Shown: positions 20,452 through 30,110, counted from the first letter of the stretch. The stretch is DNA of 64,000 nt from an uncultured Prevotellaceae bacterium (GCA_900318685.1 ONLL01000021.1:26129-90128); one strand, 5' to 3'. The notes: a model not told the origin generated them from the letters alone. A program made the numbers and translations.

Positions 20452-20664
20452 ATGATTGGAATAATCGTCATTGTCACGTTAATAATTGCTATCGCGGTAG
20501 CTTTTTTATGCGTAAAAGTGTTTTTTCGGAGGAATGGGAGCTTCTCATCGCAGCATATTCATGACTCTGAAGCCATGCGCGAGCGTGGCATCCACTGTGT
20601 CCTGGACCAAGACCGTGAGATGCGCCAGCGCAATCGGTTAGCCGTCAGTGAGAGATCAAAATAA
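20452..20664 (+). CDS. Small single-helix membrane protein
   Basis: This 70-residue protein has one N-terminal membrane helix (MIGIIVIVTLIIAIAVAFLC) followed by a basic stretch (VKVFFRRNG) and a soluble tail with MRERGIHCVLDQDREMRQRN. Small proteins with this tail are, as far as I recall, a conserved Bacteroidales family of unknown function. I chose the ATG at 20452, because the longer in-frame reading would start inside the promoter region. It is followed by the OmpH-like gene after 15 bases. Confidence 0.75.
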   Translation: MIGIIVIVTLIIAIAVAFLCVKVFFRRNGSFSSQHIHDSEAMRERGIHCVLDQDREMRQRNRLAVSERSK

Positions 20665-20679
20665 AACAATAAAAACAAA

Positions 20680-21249
20680 ATGAAAAAGAACATTATCAAG
20701 ACCCTTTCCCTACTGGCCGTCGTCGCAATGATGGCCTCGTGCAACAACAAACCCTCGAAGATGGACGACGCTGCTGAAGAAGAGCAGCAGCAGACCATGC
20801 GCATCGCCTATGTCGAGCTCGACTCACTCACTGAGCATTACGAGTATGCCAAGGTGATGAAAGACTCGCTGGAGAAGATGAGTGCCAACGCTACGAACGT
20901 GCTCAGCAACAAGGACAAGGAGCTGGAGCGCTCGTACAACAGTATTCAGACGAAGTTGCAGAACAATGGGTTCACCAGCGAACAGCAGTACAAGACTGCC
21001 GTGGCCGCTTTCGAGCAGGAGCGCAACAACCGTGTTGCCCTGGAGGCTCGCCTGAGCAATGAGCTGGCACAGAAGCAGGCCGACTTCCTCAAGACACTTC
21101 AAGACAGTCTCGACCACTTCCTGGCTGAATACAACAAGGATAAGAAGTTCGACCTGATCCTCAATAAGGCCACCGTCCTCTATTCCGACCAGAAGTACGA
21201 CATCACTCAGGACGTCATCAACGGCCTTAACAACCGCTACACCAAGTAA
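20680..21249 (+). CDS. OmpH/Skp-family periplasmic chaperone, lipoprotein form
   Basis: This 189-residue protein has a lipoprotein signal (MKKNIIKTLSLLAVVAMMASC, lipobox MASC) and then the OmpH pattern. IAYVELDSLTEHYEYAKVMKDSL starts a long charged coiled-coil hairpin (about 60-150), and KFDLILNKATVLYSDQKYDIT closes with the usual strand. Skp-like proteins hold unfolded outer-membrane proteins in the periplasm. Lipidation is a variation seen among Bacteroidota. It lies between a small membrane protein gene and the antiporter gene on the same strand. Confidence 0.9.
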   Translation: MKKNIIKTLSLLAVVAMMASCNNKPSKMDDAAEEEQQQTMRIAYVELDSLTEHYEYAKVMKDSLEKMSANATNVLSNKDKELERSYNSIQTKLQNNGFTSEQQYKTAVAAFEQERNNRVALEARLSNELAQKQADFLKTLQDSLDHFLAEYNKDKKFDLILNKATVLYSDQKYDITQDVINGLNNRYTK

Positions 21250-21315
21250 GCGGAAAAGGTTTGGGGGCATCAGCTGCCATATAATCGTTCGTCGAAAAAT
21301 CGAAAATTAATCCAG

Positions 21316-22620
21316 ATGGTTCTCATCATTGTCCTAATGCTCTTGTTCAGCTACCTGCTGATAGCCACTGGCCACCTTACGGGGGTCAACAAGGCGGCCA
21401 TTGCCACCTTCCTGGGCACCATCAGCTGGGTAGTGTTTGTCATTTGGAGCAAGGATTTCAGCCAGGAAGTGTTCCTTAGTTCTGTGGGGCGTGCCGCCGC
21501 CATCGTCATGTTCCTCCTGGCCACGATGTCGATCATCGAGATTTTAAACAACAACGGCTGTTTCGACTTCATCAACGAATGGATTCGCACGCGCAACCCC
21601 AAACGGCTGCTGTGGACCATCACGCTGGCCACGTTCGTCCTTTCTGCCACCCTCGACAACCTTGCCACGACCATGCTGATGCTCGTCATCATGCATAGCA
21701 TCGTGAGAAGCCGTTCGCAGCGCATGCTCATCGGCTCAGCCATCGTACTGGCTGCTTGTTGCGGCGGCTGCTTCACAGTCATCGGCGACTGCACGGGTCT
21801 GCTGCTCTGGGGCGACGAGGCCGTCACGGCCACACAGTTCTCGGCTCGTCTGGCCCTGCCAGCCTTGGTGGCTTGGATTGTTCCTACGATCTTCATCAAT
21901 CGTGAACTGCCAGGTCGTCTCGACATTGAATGGACTGTAGCCCCCTATCGTGGCGACGATACGCGTCTGAACCGCTGGCAACGACTGCTGATGCTCGTTG
22001 TAGGCATAGGCGGACTATGGTTCATCCCCACTTTCCTCAGCCTCACGCGCCTGTCGCCCTTCTTGGGAGCTCTCTGCGTGCTGGCAGTGCTGTGGGTGGT
22101 CAACGAGGCGTTCAACCGCAAGCTGATGAATGCCGACCAGATGTCGCAGCGCCGCTTCCCACGCGTATTACAATATGGTGCCATCCAGCAGATGCTCTTC
22201 GTCATGGGCATTATGCTTGGCTTTGGCGCTGCAGCTGAGACAGGTGTGCTCAGCGCGATCGCGCGATGGGTCGAGGCCAACGTGGGCAGCATCTGGATCA
22301 TCGGCATCATCTCTGGCTTCCTGTCAGGTCTGATCGACATGTTCACCATAGCCGTCAGCGACATTTCCATTGCGCAGTCGCTGCACGGGCTGACAGCAGC
22401 CACAGGTCCTTATGCACAGAACGGTGCGTTCTGGCTCATCACGGCCTATACCACTGCCGTGGGAGGCTGTCTGCTCTCCGTAGGAAGTGCTTGCGGCATA
22501 GCTCTCATGCAGATGGAACACATACGCCTGAGCTGGTACCTGCGACGCATTGCTCCAAAAGTGCTCATAGGCTGGCTCTTGGGTATGGCCGTTCTTTATG
22601 CTGAGACCATTCTCTTCTGA
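21316..22620 (+). CDS. NhaD-type sodium:proton antiporter
   Basis: This is an inner-membrane protein of 434 residues with about 11-13 hydrophobic segments. Features matching NhaD (ion transporter superfamily, ArsB/NhaD group) are VGRAAAIVMFLLATMSIIEIL, the polar intramembrane stretch LSATLDNLATTMLMLVI, and CFTVIGDCTGLLLWG. The second inverted half has SGFLSGLIDMFTIAVSDIS. The role is export of Na+ (or Li+) in exchange for protons. The gene probably shares a transcript with ompH-like upstream and pfkA downstream (46-base gap, no promoter box seen). Confidence 0.87.
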   Translation: MVLIIVLMLLFSYLLIATGHLTGVNKAAIATFLGTISWVVFVIWSKDFSQEVFLSSVGRAAAIVMFLLATMSIIEILNNNGCFDFINEWIRTRNPKRLLWTITLATFVLSATLDNLATTMLMLVIMHSIVRSRSQRMLIGSAIVLAACCGGCFTVIGDCTGLLLWGDEAVTATQFSARLALPALVAWIVPTIFINRELPGRLDIEWTVAPYRGDDTRLNRWQRLLMLVVGIGGLWFIPTFLSLTRLSPFLGALCVLAVLWVVNEAFNRKLMNADQMSQRRFPRVLQYGAIQQMLFVMGIMLGFGAAAETGVLSAIARWVEANVGSIWIIGIISGFLSGLIDMFTIAVSDISIAQSLHGLTAATGPYAQNGAFWLITAYTTAVGGCLLSVGSACGIALMQMEHIRLSWYLRRIAPKVLIGWLLGMAVLYAETILF

Positions 22621-22666
22621 AACCATTTACCAACAAAACATCACCTAACATTATTACCCTACAACT

Positions 22667-23644
22667 ATGCCTAAAATCAAAACTATCGGAATTCTCACCT
22701 CTGGAGGTGATGCGCCTGGCATGAATGCGGCCATACGTGCCGTGACACGAGCAGGCATCTACAACGGATTCACTATCAAAGGCATCTATCGAGGCTATGA
22801 CGGACTCATCAAGGGCGAGGTGCGACAGTTCACCACTGAGAACGTGTCAGGCATCATCACCCGTGGTGGTACCATCCTGAAGACTGCCCGTTCCAAGGAG
22901 TTCATGACTCCTGAGGGCATGCAGAAAGCCTATGAGACCTGCCAGCGTGAGGAGATCGACGCCCTCGTTGTCATAGGTGGCAACGGCTCCCTCACTGGCG
23001 CCCGTAACTTTGGCATGGAGTTCGACTTCCCCGTTATCGGTCTGCCTGGCACCATCGACAACGACCTCTATGGTACTGACTCTACCATTGGCTACGACAC
23101 CACGATGAACACCATCATGGAGTGCGTCGACCGCATCCGCGATACTGCCAACTCCCACGAGCGCATCTTCTTTGTCGAGGTGATGGGACGTGACGCAGGT
23201 TTCCTCGCCCAGAACTCAGCTATCGCCTGTGGTGCCGAGGCCGCCATCATCCCTGAGGACATGACTGACGTAGACCAGCTGGCACAGTTCATGGGTCGTG
23301 GCATCCGCAAGTCCAAGAAGTCGTGCATCGTCATCGTGTCAGAGAGTCCAAAGTGTGGTGCCCTCTACTATGCCGACCGTGTGAAGAAGGAATTCCCAGG
23401 GTTCGACGTGCGTGTGTCCATCCTCGGACACCTGCAGCGTGGCGGCTCTCCCTCGGCCCACGACCGCATCCTCGCCTCGCGTACTGGCGTGGGAGCCATC
23501 GAGGCCATCCGTCAGGGTCAGCGAAACATCATGGTGGGCGTGCGCAACAACGAGATTGTCTACGTTCCCTTCTCTGAGTGCATCCGCACTGACAAGCCCT
23601 TCGACAAGAAGCTCATCAAGGTCCTCGACGAACTCAGCATTTAA
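22667..23644 (+). CDS. pfkA: 6-phosphofructokinase
   Basis: This enzyme phosphorylates fructose 6-phosphate in glycolysis. The group A kinase pattern is clear: [18 protein letters not shown] (nucleotide loop), [12 protein letters not shown] (catalytic Asp, with Gly before TIDND as in ATP-dependent enzymes), MGRDAGFLA, and [15 protein letters not shown]. One oddity is that the GGDGS metal-binding loop of E. coli PfkA (Asp103) reads GGNGS here, with Asn106. Whether this changes metal or phosphoryl-donor preference is not known to me. The length of 325 is normal. A strong terminator follows. Confidence 0.94.
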   Translation: MPKIKTIGILTSGGDAPGMNAAIRAVTRAGIYNGFTIKGIYRGYDGLIKGEVRQFTTENVSGIITRGGTILKTARSKEFMTPEGMQKAYETCQREEIDALVVIGGNGSLTGARNFGMEFDFPVIGLPGTIDNDLYGTDSTIGYDTTMNTIMECVDRIRDTANSHERIFFVEVMGRDAGFLAQNSAIACGAEAAIIPEDMTDVDQLAQFMGRGIRKSKKSCIVIVSESPKCGALYYADRVKKEFPGFDVRVSILGHLQRGGSPSAHDRILASRTGVGAIEAIRQGQRNIMVGVRNNEIVYVPFSECIRTDKPFDKKLIKVLDELSI

Positions 23645-23669
23645 TCCTTCATACAATACCACCAAAAGC

Positions 23670-23704
23670 AAACGCCGGCATTTCGATGTCGGCGTTTACT
23701 TTTT
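23670..23704. terminator. Terminator between convergent pfkA and the TSCPD-protein operon
   Basis: AAACGCCGGCA (23670-23680) pairs with TGTCGGCGTTT (23687-23697), followed by ACTTTTT on the plus strand. On the minus strand the stem is followed by TGCTTTTGG, so it may act both ways. Confidence 0.88.
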
Positions 23705-23708
23705 GGGG

Positions 23709-23981
23709 TTAGTCTGACAGCGGCTGCTCCTTCAGCAGTTCCAGCGCACGACAGAGCTGGTCAGGACAGGATGTTCTCTTGGTGCCGCAGCGAATGCCAT
23801 CGAGACGCTTGATGACATCGTCAATATGCTGTCCACGCACGAGCAGAGAGATGCCCTGCAGGTTGCCGTTGCATCCACCTAGGAAGAACACCTGCTGGAT
23901 GATGTTGTTTTCGTCACAGGTCACGTCGATGAGTTGCGAGCAGGTGCCTGTGGTCTGATACTGGATGTGCTTTGTTGCCAT
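23709..23981 (-). CDS. TSCPD domain-containing small protein
   Basis: This 90-residue protein belongs to the small-protein family named after its TSCPD motif, which is visible in GIRCGTKRTSCPDQLCRAL. It also shows the family's GTCSQLIDVT and FFLGGCNGNLQGIS segments. Similar domains occur at the C-terminus of ribonucleotide reductases, but the role of the stand-alone form is not known. It is the last gene of a leftward run, 29 bases after the giant secreted protein gene. Confidence 0.88.
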   Translation of the reverse strand: MATKHIQYQTTGTCSQLIDVTCDENNIIQQVFFLGGCNGNLQGISLLVRGQHIDDVIKRLDGIRCGTKRTSCPDQLCRALELLKEQPLSD

Positions 23982-24010
23982 ACTTCTTTCAGTTTTTGAG
24001 TTGATACTTA

Positions 24011-27000
24011 TTATTTGACAATCACTTTTCTGTTCTTCTTCAGATAGACGCCTGACGGCAGCTGGGTATGTACGACACGACGGCCCTGCAGGTCGTAGAC
24101 GGGACCCTCTGCAGTACGTTCCTCGGCAGTGACATTACGAATGGCATCAAGCAGGCTGACAGGCTGGCTGAGAGCCGACTCACCCTGCTCATAGACAGCG
24201 CTGACACGACAATCGCCAGCTCCGAACCAGGTGAGCTGGCACGATGTCGAAGTAATGAGCTCTTCGTTTACGCGCTCGCCTCCCAGATAGACGTTGTAGC
24301 CCAGCAGACGGAGATTGGCCGTGTTGATGCGGGCATACTCGATGTCATCGATCATCAGCATGAACTTCTGACGGGCATGCACTCGGATGGCAAAGTACTT
24401 CGTGCCTGCAGGCAGCTGTGCCGTCACCTGCGTCCATTCAGCAGGTGCCGTCGTCGCAGAGGCTTCCACAGCCTGGAAGCTGGCAGCACGGTCGTCGGAC
24501 GACGAAGCCAACACAGCAAACGACTCGATGTAGTCATTGCCCATGCTCTTCACCCAGAAGCTGATGGTCTGTTCAGTACCAGGCAGCTCAGGTGAGATGA
24601 GCCAGTCGTCGGCAGTGGCATTGTTCACCTCAGTCATATTAATGAGCATCTGCTGACCAGAATGCGGCTGCAGGGCAGCTATCTGCCCCAGCCCCACTGC
24701 GTCAGGACGGAACACCTGATAGGCCATGGGCTGACCTACGTTGTCGTACATCACCGTCTGGTCGCTTCCCAGCACGATGGAACCCGTCAGCTGGCCGTCA
24801 GCATCGCGCAGCGTCCAGCGTCCCATATCGTCGATGATGAAGGGACGGTACTGCTCGATATCATCAAAACTCATAATGTTGCGAGGCGCGAGGTCAGGAG
24901 CCATCCACCTGAGGCTCAGTTCGCCGTCCTCATCGATGCCAGTCAGCTCCACAGGCACAGGATAAGGCGGCTGCTCGAGGGCGAAGGTGGCCGTGGCGCT
25001 ATTGTTCTGGTCGACGGCGTCGCCATCAGTCACAACGCTCACCTCCAGCGTCTGCAGCCCTTCGTCGGCCACTGAGGTGGGCACGTCGAAAGTGATATCT
25101 GCAGAGGCAGCCGAGGCCAGGACGGGACCGCTGACCTCACTCACCAGCTCACCGTTCTTCGTCAGGCGCACCTTATAGTCGCTCGCCTGCAGGCGTCCGT
25201 TGTTGTAGACAGAGGCAACGGCCTTTGCCGAAGTACCAGCCTCAACGAGGGCGTTCACCTGCAGCGAAGCCACAGCGAGGTCGATATCATCCTGCTCACG
25301 CACGTTGATAGCATCGAAGGCCACGTCACCATGCCTGATACCAGTTGCCCTTCCTATGAAGGAAAGGAGGATATGACTGGTGTTCACATAGTTCTCCAGG
25401 CTCAGCGTCACCTTGCGCCATCCCTCGCTGCCTGACAGCTTCGAATAGTCGATGACCTTCAGGGCCTCCAGCTGTTCAGCATCGCCTTCAGGCACCACGC
25501 CCACGGTAAGGGTTGTGGTCTGATGAGGCACGGCGTAGTAGTAGAACTCAAGAATGGGATGCTGGGCAGTGCTGACGTTGATCTTGCCAGAGGTGATCAT
25601 GCCCACGTCGCCGTTCATGGCCGGCTTAAATAAAGCTGCTCCCTGGTCGCCGTCAGCGGCAATGCTCTGGGTGAGGCCTATGGCTCCGCCACTGTTCTGC
25701 TGGCTCCACAACTGCGATGTCGAGGCATTGGCAAACGACTCCTTGAAGGGCAGCTTATAGGGCGTGCCGCTGATGACCGTATTGGAGTAGGCATAGTTTC
25801 CACCACCAGCCGAGCTCTGTGCCGACACGCGATAGTAGAGGAACTCCTGCTTGGCGCCACGGTTCTCTGAGAAGGCAGTGCCTGAGCGATGGTCGCCCTT
25901 GATATAGGAATTCATGTCCTCGATGTTGTAGGTGAGCTGCGAGGGACGTATATAGCCGCCGTGGATGCCCGTCGTGGGGGCTTTCCAGGTAAGACGGGCC
26001 GTCGTGCCGCTCATGACGAGCTTCACGTCAGTGGGCTCGGTGGGTATGTCAGTACCTATCCATGCCGTGCGCTCAGCAGGTATGCCACAGCCGTAGCTGT
26101 TATAAGTGTAGATGCTCCAGGTGACATTGCGGTTGGGCAGCGCCTTGTCCTCGAAGGTGAGCTCGCTGCCTGGCTCAGGCTGCTCGATGGTGTGCTTCAG
26201 CTCGCCGTCACGATAGATCTCGATCTTGTCGAGCGACGTCAGCGGCTCGCCATAGAAGTCCGTCGTGGGAGCGCAGAAGGTGAGCGTGGCCGTCACCCTG
26301 CCGTTGGCACCTGGTGTGACGATGAAGTTTGTCACAGTGTCAGGAGCCTCAAACACGCCCTTCTCCTCGATGCGGATATTGTCGAGCTCGAGCATGCCCT
26401 GATCAGCATCGCTCACACAATGAAAGCCGAAGTAATACTTTCCGTCGGCATCCGACTTGATCTGGCAACTGAAGGTCCTGGAATCAGTATAGTCGATGTT
26501 GTTCACGTCCTTCAGGTGTGTCTTCATGGCGGCGACGGTCTTGTCCTCACCCATCCAGGCCGACATCTTCTCTGTGCCCCAGAACGAGGCATTGACGTCG
26601 AAGGTGAGGGCATAGAAGCGGTTGGCCTTCAGGTGGACGGGAGGCGTCATGGCCCAGTCGTCGCCAGGTGTCTTCTGGTCGTCGTTGTACTCGTAGTAGA
26701 GGTCGCTGTTCTGCGTGCCGTTCCAGAATCCGGCCCTCCAGGTACAGCCGTCGTGGTTGGCATCGATGAAGGTGTACATATTGGGAATGACGCTCAGGTC
26801 CTCGAAGTTCTCGAAGTAAGGAGGCTCCACCAGGCTGCCCATCGTCAGACGATTTGACTCTGCCGAGAGGCCCTCGATGTCGCCGTTGAAGGCAGTCACC
26901 ACATAGTAGTAGTTGGTGAGCTGCTCTGTGGGCAATGTCTCTGTGAAGGTGCGCTCAGTGGTTTTCTCTGCCACCACCACGTCGCCAGGCTGACGGACGA

Positions 27001-28417
27001 CGGTATAGTTGAGGTTGTCGCGATTGACGTAGCCTTTGTTCACGCCCGTGGCCGAGGGAGCATTCCAAGTGAGCTTCACGTCATCAGTACCAGTCACCCT
27101 CACCAGACGAACGCTGGTGGGAGCCGTGGGACGGTCCTTGCCTACGAACTTGTCGAGATGCAGACGTGGACCCTCGCCCACCTCATTATAGGCACATACC
27201 TCGAAACGGTACATCTTGTCAGTCGCGACACTCACCTCAGGCCTCACCATCTCGTAGGGCTGGCCGCTGCCTTCCACTGTCAACTGTCCGTCTACATAGA
27301 CGCGATAGCCCAGCGTGGCATCAGCGATGGCCTCGCCGGCATAGGTCTGGCGTGGCAGGCGGAAGTTGACCGTTCCCTCGAGGTTGTCGGCAGTAAACGA
27401 TGCCACGATGCCTGTCGGAATGGCAGGGGCATCCTCCTCGACGGTGGGCATGGGGATATAGAGGCCCACGAACTCCTCGCTGTTCTTGAACTCCTCGATG
27501 AGCACGGCCTCGCCCGTCTCCAGGCTGACCTCATAGAGTCCGATGGGATCCTGAGCCGAGCAGGCTGCCCAGAACATGCGCCCCGTGCGAGGGTCGATGG
27601 CGGCACTCTGCAGGTATTGTGGCGTGATGCCCGTGCTGCCGATGACGGTGTGCTTACCAGTGGCCTTGTTGACCGTCACCAGCTTGCCGTCGAAGCGGAT
27701 GGCATAAATCACGCCGTCGCTGTTGATGGCCATCGCAGCCACGTTCTGGGCATCAGGCAACTGATAGATCACCTGACGGCTGTTCTGATCGTAGTCGAGC
27801 ATGCCAAACACCTGATGACTCATGTCCTCCGTATACATCACGGCATAGTACTTGCCCGTGGTGGGATCGTAGGCCGAGCAGGCCGACATCAGCCGTGTGA
27901 CATCCTCCTGATGCACATGCTGCAGGAGGTCCCAGTACTGGGTGGAGTAGTCATAATAGTCGTAGTCGAGGATGATAGTCCCCCAGAGCGATGAGTAGTT
28001 GAGCACCTTCAAGTGGCCGTTGGCATAGGTGGCACCACCACTGGCGGCAAAGGCGTCGTCCTTGATGAGCGAGGTCATCACATTGGGATTCTCGGCAGTG
28101 AAGGTATAGACTCCGAAGTTGCCGGTTCCGCTGCCGTTGGGCCATTTCTTGCTGTAGACCATCAGTCCGTAGATCTGCGCCGGCATCTTGTAGTCGGCAG
28201 CCACGCGTCGGATGCTCCTGCGGCTGTTGTCGCGCATAGGTCTGACGGCAGGCAGCTTGTGCAGCTGCACCGTTGGCAGCGGACGTATGAGGTCGTTGCC
28301 CATACTGCGCACGACGGCCGACTGACCGCTGTTGCGGGTTGCCGTCTGTGCAGCAACCATAAGTGTCCACGTCATCACCACGATGGCGCAGACACTGATT
28401 CTCATAAGTTTCTTCAT
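24011..28417 (-). CDS. Giant secreted multidomain protein (propeller, Fn3 and choice-of-anchor-J type), sorting-signal C-terminus
   Basis: This 1468-residue exported protein starts with a signal peptide (MKKLMRISVCAIVVMTWTLMV). The first 300 mature residues repeat short Tyr/Gly strands (YDPTTGKYYAVMYT, AAIDPRTGRMFWA), suggesting a beta-propeller. Then come fibronectin type III modules (TAPTSVRLVRVTGTDDVKL, TEPTDVKLVMSGTTARL) alternating with jelly-roll modules of choice-of-anchor J type (PPYFENFEDLSVIP, LPFKESFANAS, DDWLISPELPG). A CARDB-like segment (DIDLAVASLQVNALVEAG) follows. The C-terminus VYDLQGRRV...SGVYLKKNRKVIVK resembles the Bacteroidota type IX sorting domain. I chose the ATG at 28417 over an upstream Met because it begins the signal peptide. 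The role is probably extracellular binding or enzyme scaffolding; no catalytic motif was recognised. Confidence 0.85.
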   Translation of the reverse strand: MKKLMRISVCAIVVMTWTLMVAAQTATRNSGQSAVVRSMGNDLIRPLPTVQLHKLPAVRPMRDNSRRSIRRVAADYKMPAQIYGLMVYSKKWPNGSGTGNFGVYTFTAENPNVMTSLIKDDAFAASGGATYANGHLKVLNYSSLWGTIILDYDYYDYSTQYWDLLQHVHQEDVTRLMSACSAYDPTTGKYYAVMYTEDMSHQVFGMLDYDQNSRQVIYQLPDAQNVAAMAINSDGVIYAIRFDGKLVTVNKATGKHTVIGSTGITPQYLQSAAIDPRTGRMFWAACSAQDPIGLYEVSLETGEAVLIEEFKNSEEFVGLYIPMPTVEEDAPAIPTGIVASFTADNLEGTVNFRLPRQTYAGEAIADATLGYRVYVDGQLTVEGSGQPYEMVRPEVSVATDKMYRFEVCAYNEVGEGPRLHLDKFVGKDRPTAPTSVRLVRVTGTDDVKLTWNAPSATGVNKGYVNRDNLNYTVVRQPGDVVVAEKTTERTFTETLPTEQLTNYYYVVTAFNGDIEGLSAESNRLTMGSLVEPPYFENFEDLSVIPNMYTFIDANHDGCTWRAGFWNGTQNSDLYYEYNDDQKTPGDDWAMTPPVHLKANRFYALTFDVNASFWGTEKMSAWMGEDKTVAAMKTHLKDVNNIDYTDSRTFSCQIKSDADGKYYFGFHCVSDADQGMLELDNIRIEEKGVFEAPDTVTNFIVTPGANGRVTATLTFCAPTTDFYGEPLTSLDKIEIYRDGELKHTIEQPEPGSELTFEDKALPNRNVTWSIYTYNSYGCGIPAERTAWIGTDIPTEPTDVKLVMSGTTARLTWKAPTTGIHGGYIRPSQLTYNIEDMNSYIKGDHRSGTAFSENRGAKQEFLYYRVSAQSSAGGGNYAYSNTVISGTPYKLPFKESFANASTSQLWSQQNSGGAIGLTQSIAADGDQGAALFKPAMNGDVGMITSGKINVSTAQHPILEFYYYAVPHQTTTLTVGVVPEGDAEQLEALKVIDYSKLSGSEGWRKVTLSLENYVNTSHILLSFIGRATGIRHGDVAFDAINVREQDDIDLAVASLQVNALVEAGTSAKAVASVYNNGRLQASDYKVRLTKNGELVSEVSGPVLASAASADITFDVPTSVADEGLQTLEVSVVTDGDAVDQNNSATATFALEQPPYPVPVELTGIDEDGELSLRWMAPDLAPRNIMSFDDIEQYRPFIIDDMGRWTLRDADGQLTGSIVLGSDQTVMYDNVGQPMAYQVFRPDAVGLGQIAALQPHSGQQMLINMTEVNNATADDWLISPELPGTEQTISFWVKSMGNDYIESFAVLASSSDDRAASFQAVEASATTAPAEWTQVTAQLPAGTKYFAIRVHARQKFMLMIDDIEYARINTANLRLLGYNVYLGGERVNEELITSTSCQLTWFGAGDCRVSAVYEQGESALSQPVSLLDAIRNVTAEERTAEGPVYDLQGRRVVHTQLPSGVYLKKNRKVIVK

Positions 28418-28442
28418 ATTATTAGTAAGGTGTAACAATGTT

Positions 28443-28823
28443 TTATTCGTTGATCGACTCTACGTCGTCCAGATGTGGGTTGGTGATCTCCTGGCCGCGA
28501 TCGAGCAGTGCCTGACGGAAGGTCATGGCAACGTTCTTCTTCGCATCGAGGTAGAGGTTGCGCTTCTGCACCTCATACTGTCCTCCGTCCTTCACAGGAC
28601 TCCATTTCAGGTCCTCGAGCACCAGCGTGAGCGAATCGATGTTCGCCCCCTCCAGTTGCGCCTTCGCATTGAGATCGTTGAGCTGTATGCAGAGCTCCTC
28701 GTACTGCACGTCGACGGGGCTCTTCACTTCCTGCGGCGTCGGCTTGGGACGCAGCAGGTAATAGCCTCCGGCAGCAGCGGCGGCAGCCACCACCACGCCT
28801 GTGGCAATTGTTCCCTTCTTCAT
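28443..28823 (-). CDS. Small one-helix membrane protein of unknown function
   Basis: This 126-residue protein has a single N-terminal Ala/Val-rich membrane segment (residues 6-22, TGVVVAAAAAAGGYYLL), then a Pro-rich joint and a charged helical region (VQYEELCIQLNDLNAKAQLEG). I do not recognise the family. It sits between a DUF4230 gene (19 bases upstream) and the giant secreted-protein gene (25 bases downstream), so it may belong to the same envelope assembly. Confidence 0.75.
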   Translation of the reverse strand: MKKGTIATGVVVAAAAAAGGYYLLRPKPTPQEVKSPVDVQYEELCIQLNDLNAKAQLEGANIDSLTLVLEDLKWSPVKDGGQYEVQKRNLYLDAKKNVAMTFRQALLDRGQEITNPHLDDVESINE

Positions 28824-28842
28824 CTCTATTATAATATTAATG

Positions 28843-29415
28843 TTATTCGAATACCGGCTTCAGGCCGCACTGCATGACAAACGTCGCGAGCACCTCGCGC
28901 GCATGCTGCATGGCCTTCTCGCGATTGTCAGCCCTGTCATACTTGCTGCGTATCTTCTCCTCGACCACAGCGATGGCGCTGGCAGCGTCGTAGTCGGCCA
29001 TCTCCACCTCGCACAGCAGCCTTCCTCCCTGCGACGACTGCACATAGCGCAGCTGGGGCAGTGTGACCACCACAGTGTCAGTGCCGGCCTTGCGCTGATA
29101 TTTCACACTGTCGAGGTCCATCACGTAGCTCACCTGTGCGCGCAGGGTCTGCACGGCCTTGTAGTACGACTTGCGGAAGAAGCCCACCTTCTCGACATTA
29201 TCGATCGAGAAGTCCTCAGTGATGGCCGTATAGGCATAGAGCTCGCCGATGGGCTTGATGCTCTCGATGACCACGGGCGTGTCCTCTATGGTGATGTCGT
29301 CCTGCTGCTCGCAGGAGTCTATCCATCGCAGGGCGAAGTAGACGATAGCCAACAGACAGATCAGGCGGGCCAGCAGGTTGACGGTTTGCAATATCGATGC
29401 TTTGTTCTTCTCCAT
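28843..29415 (-). CDS. DUF4230 membrane-anchored protein (second copy)
   Basis: This 190-residue protein has one N-terminal membrane helix (LLARLICLLAIVYFALRW) and a soluble domain. The features VIESIKPIGELYAYTAITED and VSYVMDLDSVKY followed by VVTLPQLRYV fit DUF4230. It is related at low level to the preceding gene product, which shares the layout of one helix, a central two-strand motif and a C-terminal GLKP tail (CGLKPVFE here, MGLKPQFIR there). The function is unknown. It lies 15 bases after that gene and 19 before the one-helix protein gene. Confidence 0.8.
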   Translation of the reverse strand: MEKNKASILQTVNLLARLICLLAIVYFALRWIDSCEQQDDITIEDTPVVIESIKPIGELYAYTAITEDFSIDNVEKVGFFRKSYYKAVQTLRAQVSYVMDLDSVKYQRKAGTDTVVVTLPQLRYVQSSQGGRLLCEVEMADYDAASAIAVVEEKIRSKYDRADNREKAMQHAREVLATFVMQCGLKPVFE

Positions 29416-29430
29416 AGCTTCCCTCCTTTC

Positions 29431-30084
29431 CTATCTGATGAACTGCGGCTTGAGCCCCATCTGCAGGAGCATCGAGCGAAACAGGCTGCGTGTGTTGCTC
29501 TCTATCTCGCTCGACAGCGTCGAGAAGAGCGTCGAGTCGGCCAGCACCTCAGCCACCACCTTGTTCTTGATGGTCTGCATGGTCTGCTCGCCCACGTCGT
29601 CGCGCAGCCATCCGCTCATCGTCACCACCTCGCGACGGTCAGTGCGCAGGTCCACGCTGTAGTCGATGACCTCTGGCCGCGGCAGTCGTATGCGCACCAC
29701 GCCAGCCGTGTCGAGCAGTATGTCCGACTCCGTCATGCGGCGCATGTCGATGCCATATTTTATCGTGATGTCGACAGGCATGATGCATGCCCTGCGGCCC
29801 AGGCGCCACTGCGTGGGATTGATGGTGGCAAGGCGTGTCTCCGAGTCGTAGATGCCCATGCGGCGCAGCGACACCTCAGTGGTGGCCACCTGCGACTTGC
29901 TCTGAAACAGGCCCAGTATCTCCTGCTTGTCGGGCGTGTGCTGCTGCGCTGCCAGAAACTGCTCGGCAATGTCCTTCGCAGGGAAGAACAGCTGGGCAGC
30001 GACGACAGCAACTACGCCCAGGCCGAGGGCCAGAGCGCAGTTGCGTATCGTCTGCTTCAATTCAGTATTCAATTGAATGCTCAA
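29431..30084 (-). CDS. DUF4230-like membrane-anchored protein (first copy)
   Basis: This 217-residue reading frame has one N-terminal membrane segment (ALALGLGVVAVVAAQLFF) and a soluble domain with QVATTEVSLRRMGIYDSE and MPVDITIKYGIDM followed by VVRIRLPRPEVIDYSV. These are the usual DUF4230 strands. It ends MLLQMGLKPQFIR, like its neighbour. No ATG is available near the start. The frame opens with TTG at 30084, and a second in-frame TTG lies a few codons on, so the exact start is uncertain. It lies 26 bases after the phosphohexomutase gene. Confidence 0.75.
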   Translation of the reverse strand: MSIQLNTELKQTIRNCALALGLGVVAVVAAQLFFPAKDIAEQFLAAQQHTPDKQEILGLFQSKSQVATTEVSLRRMGIYDSETRLATINPTQWRLGRRACIMPVDITIKYGIDMRRMTESDILLDTAGVVRIRLPRPEVIDYSVDLRTDRREVVTMSGWLRDDVGEQTMQTIKNKVVAEVLADSTLFSTLSSEIESNTRSLFRSMLLQMGLKPQFIR

Positions 30085-30110
30085 TGGTCAAATCTCACAG
30101 AATGAACAGT

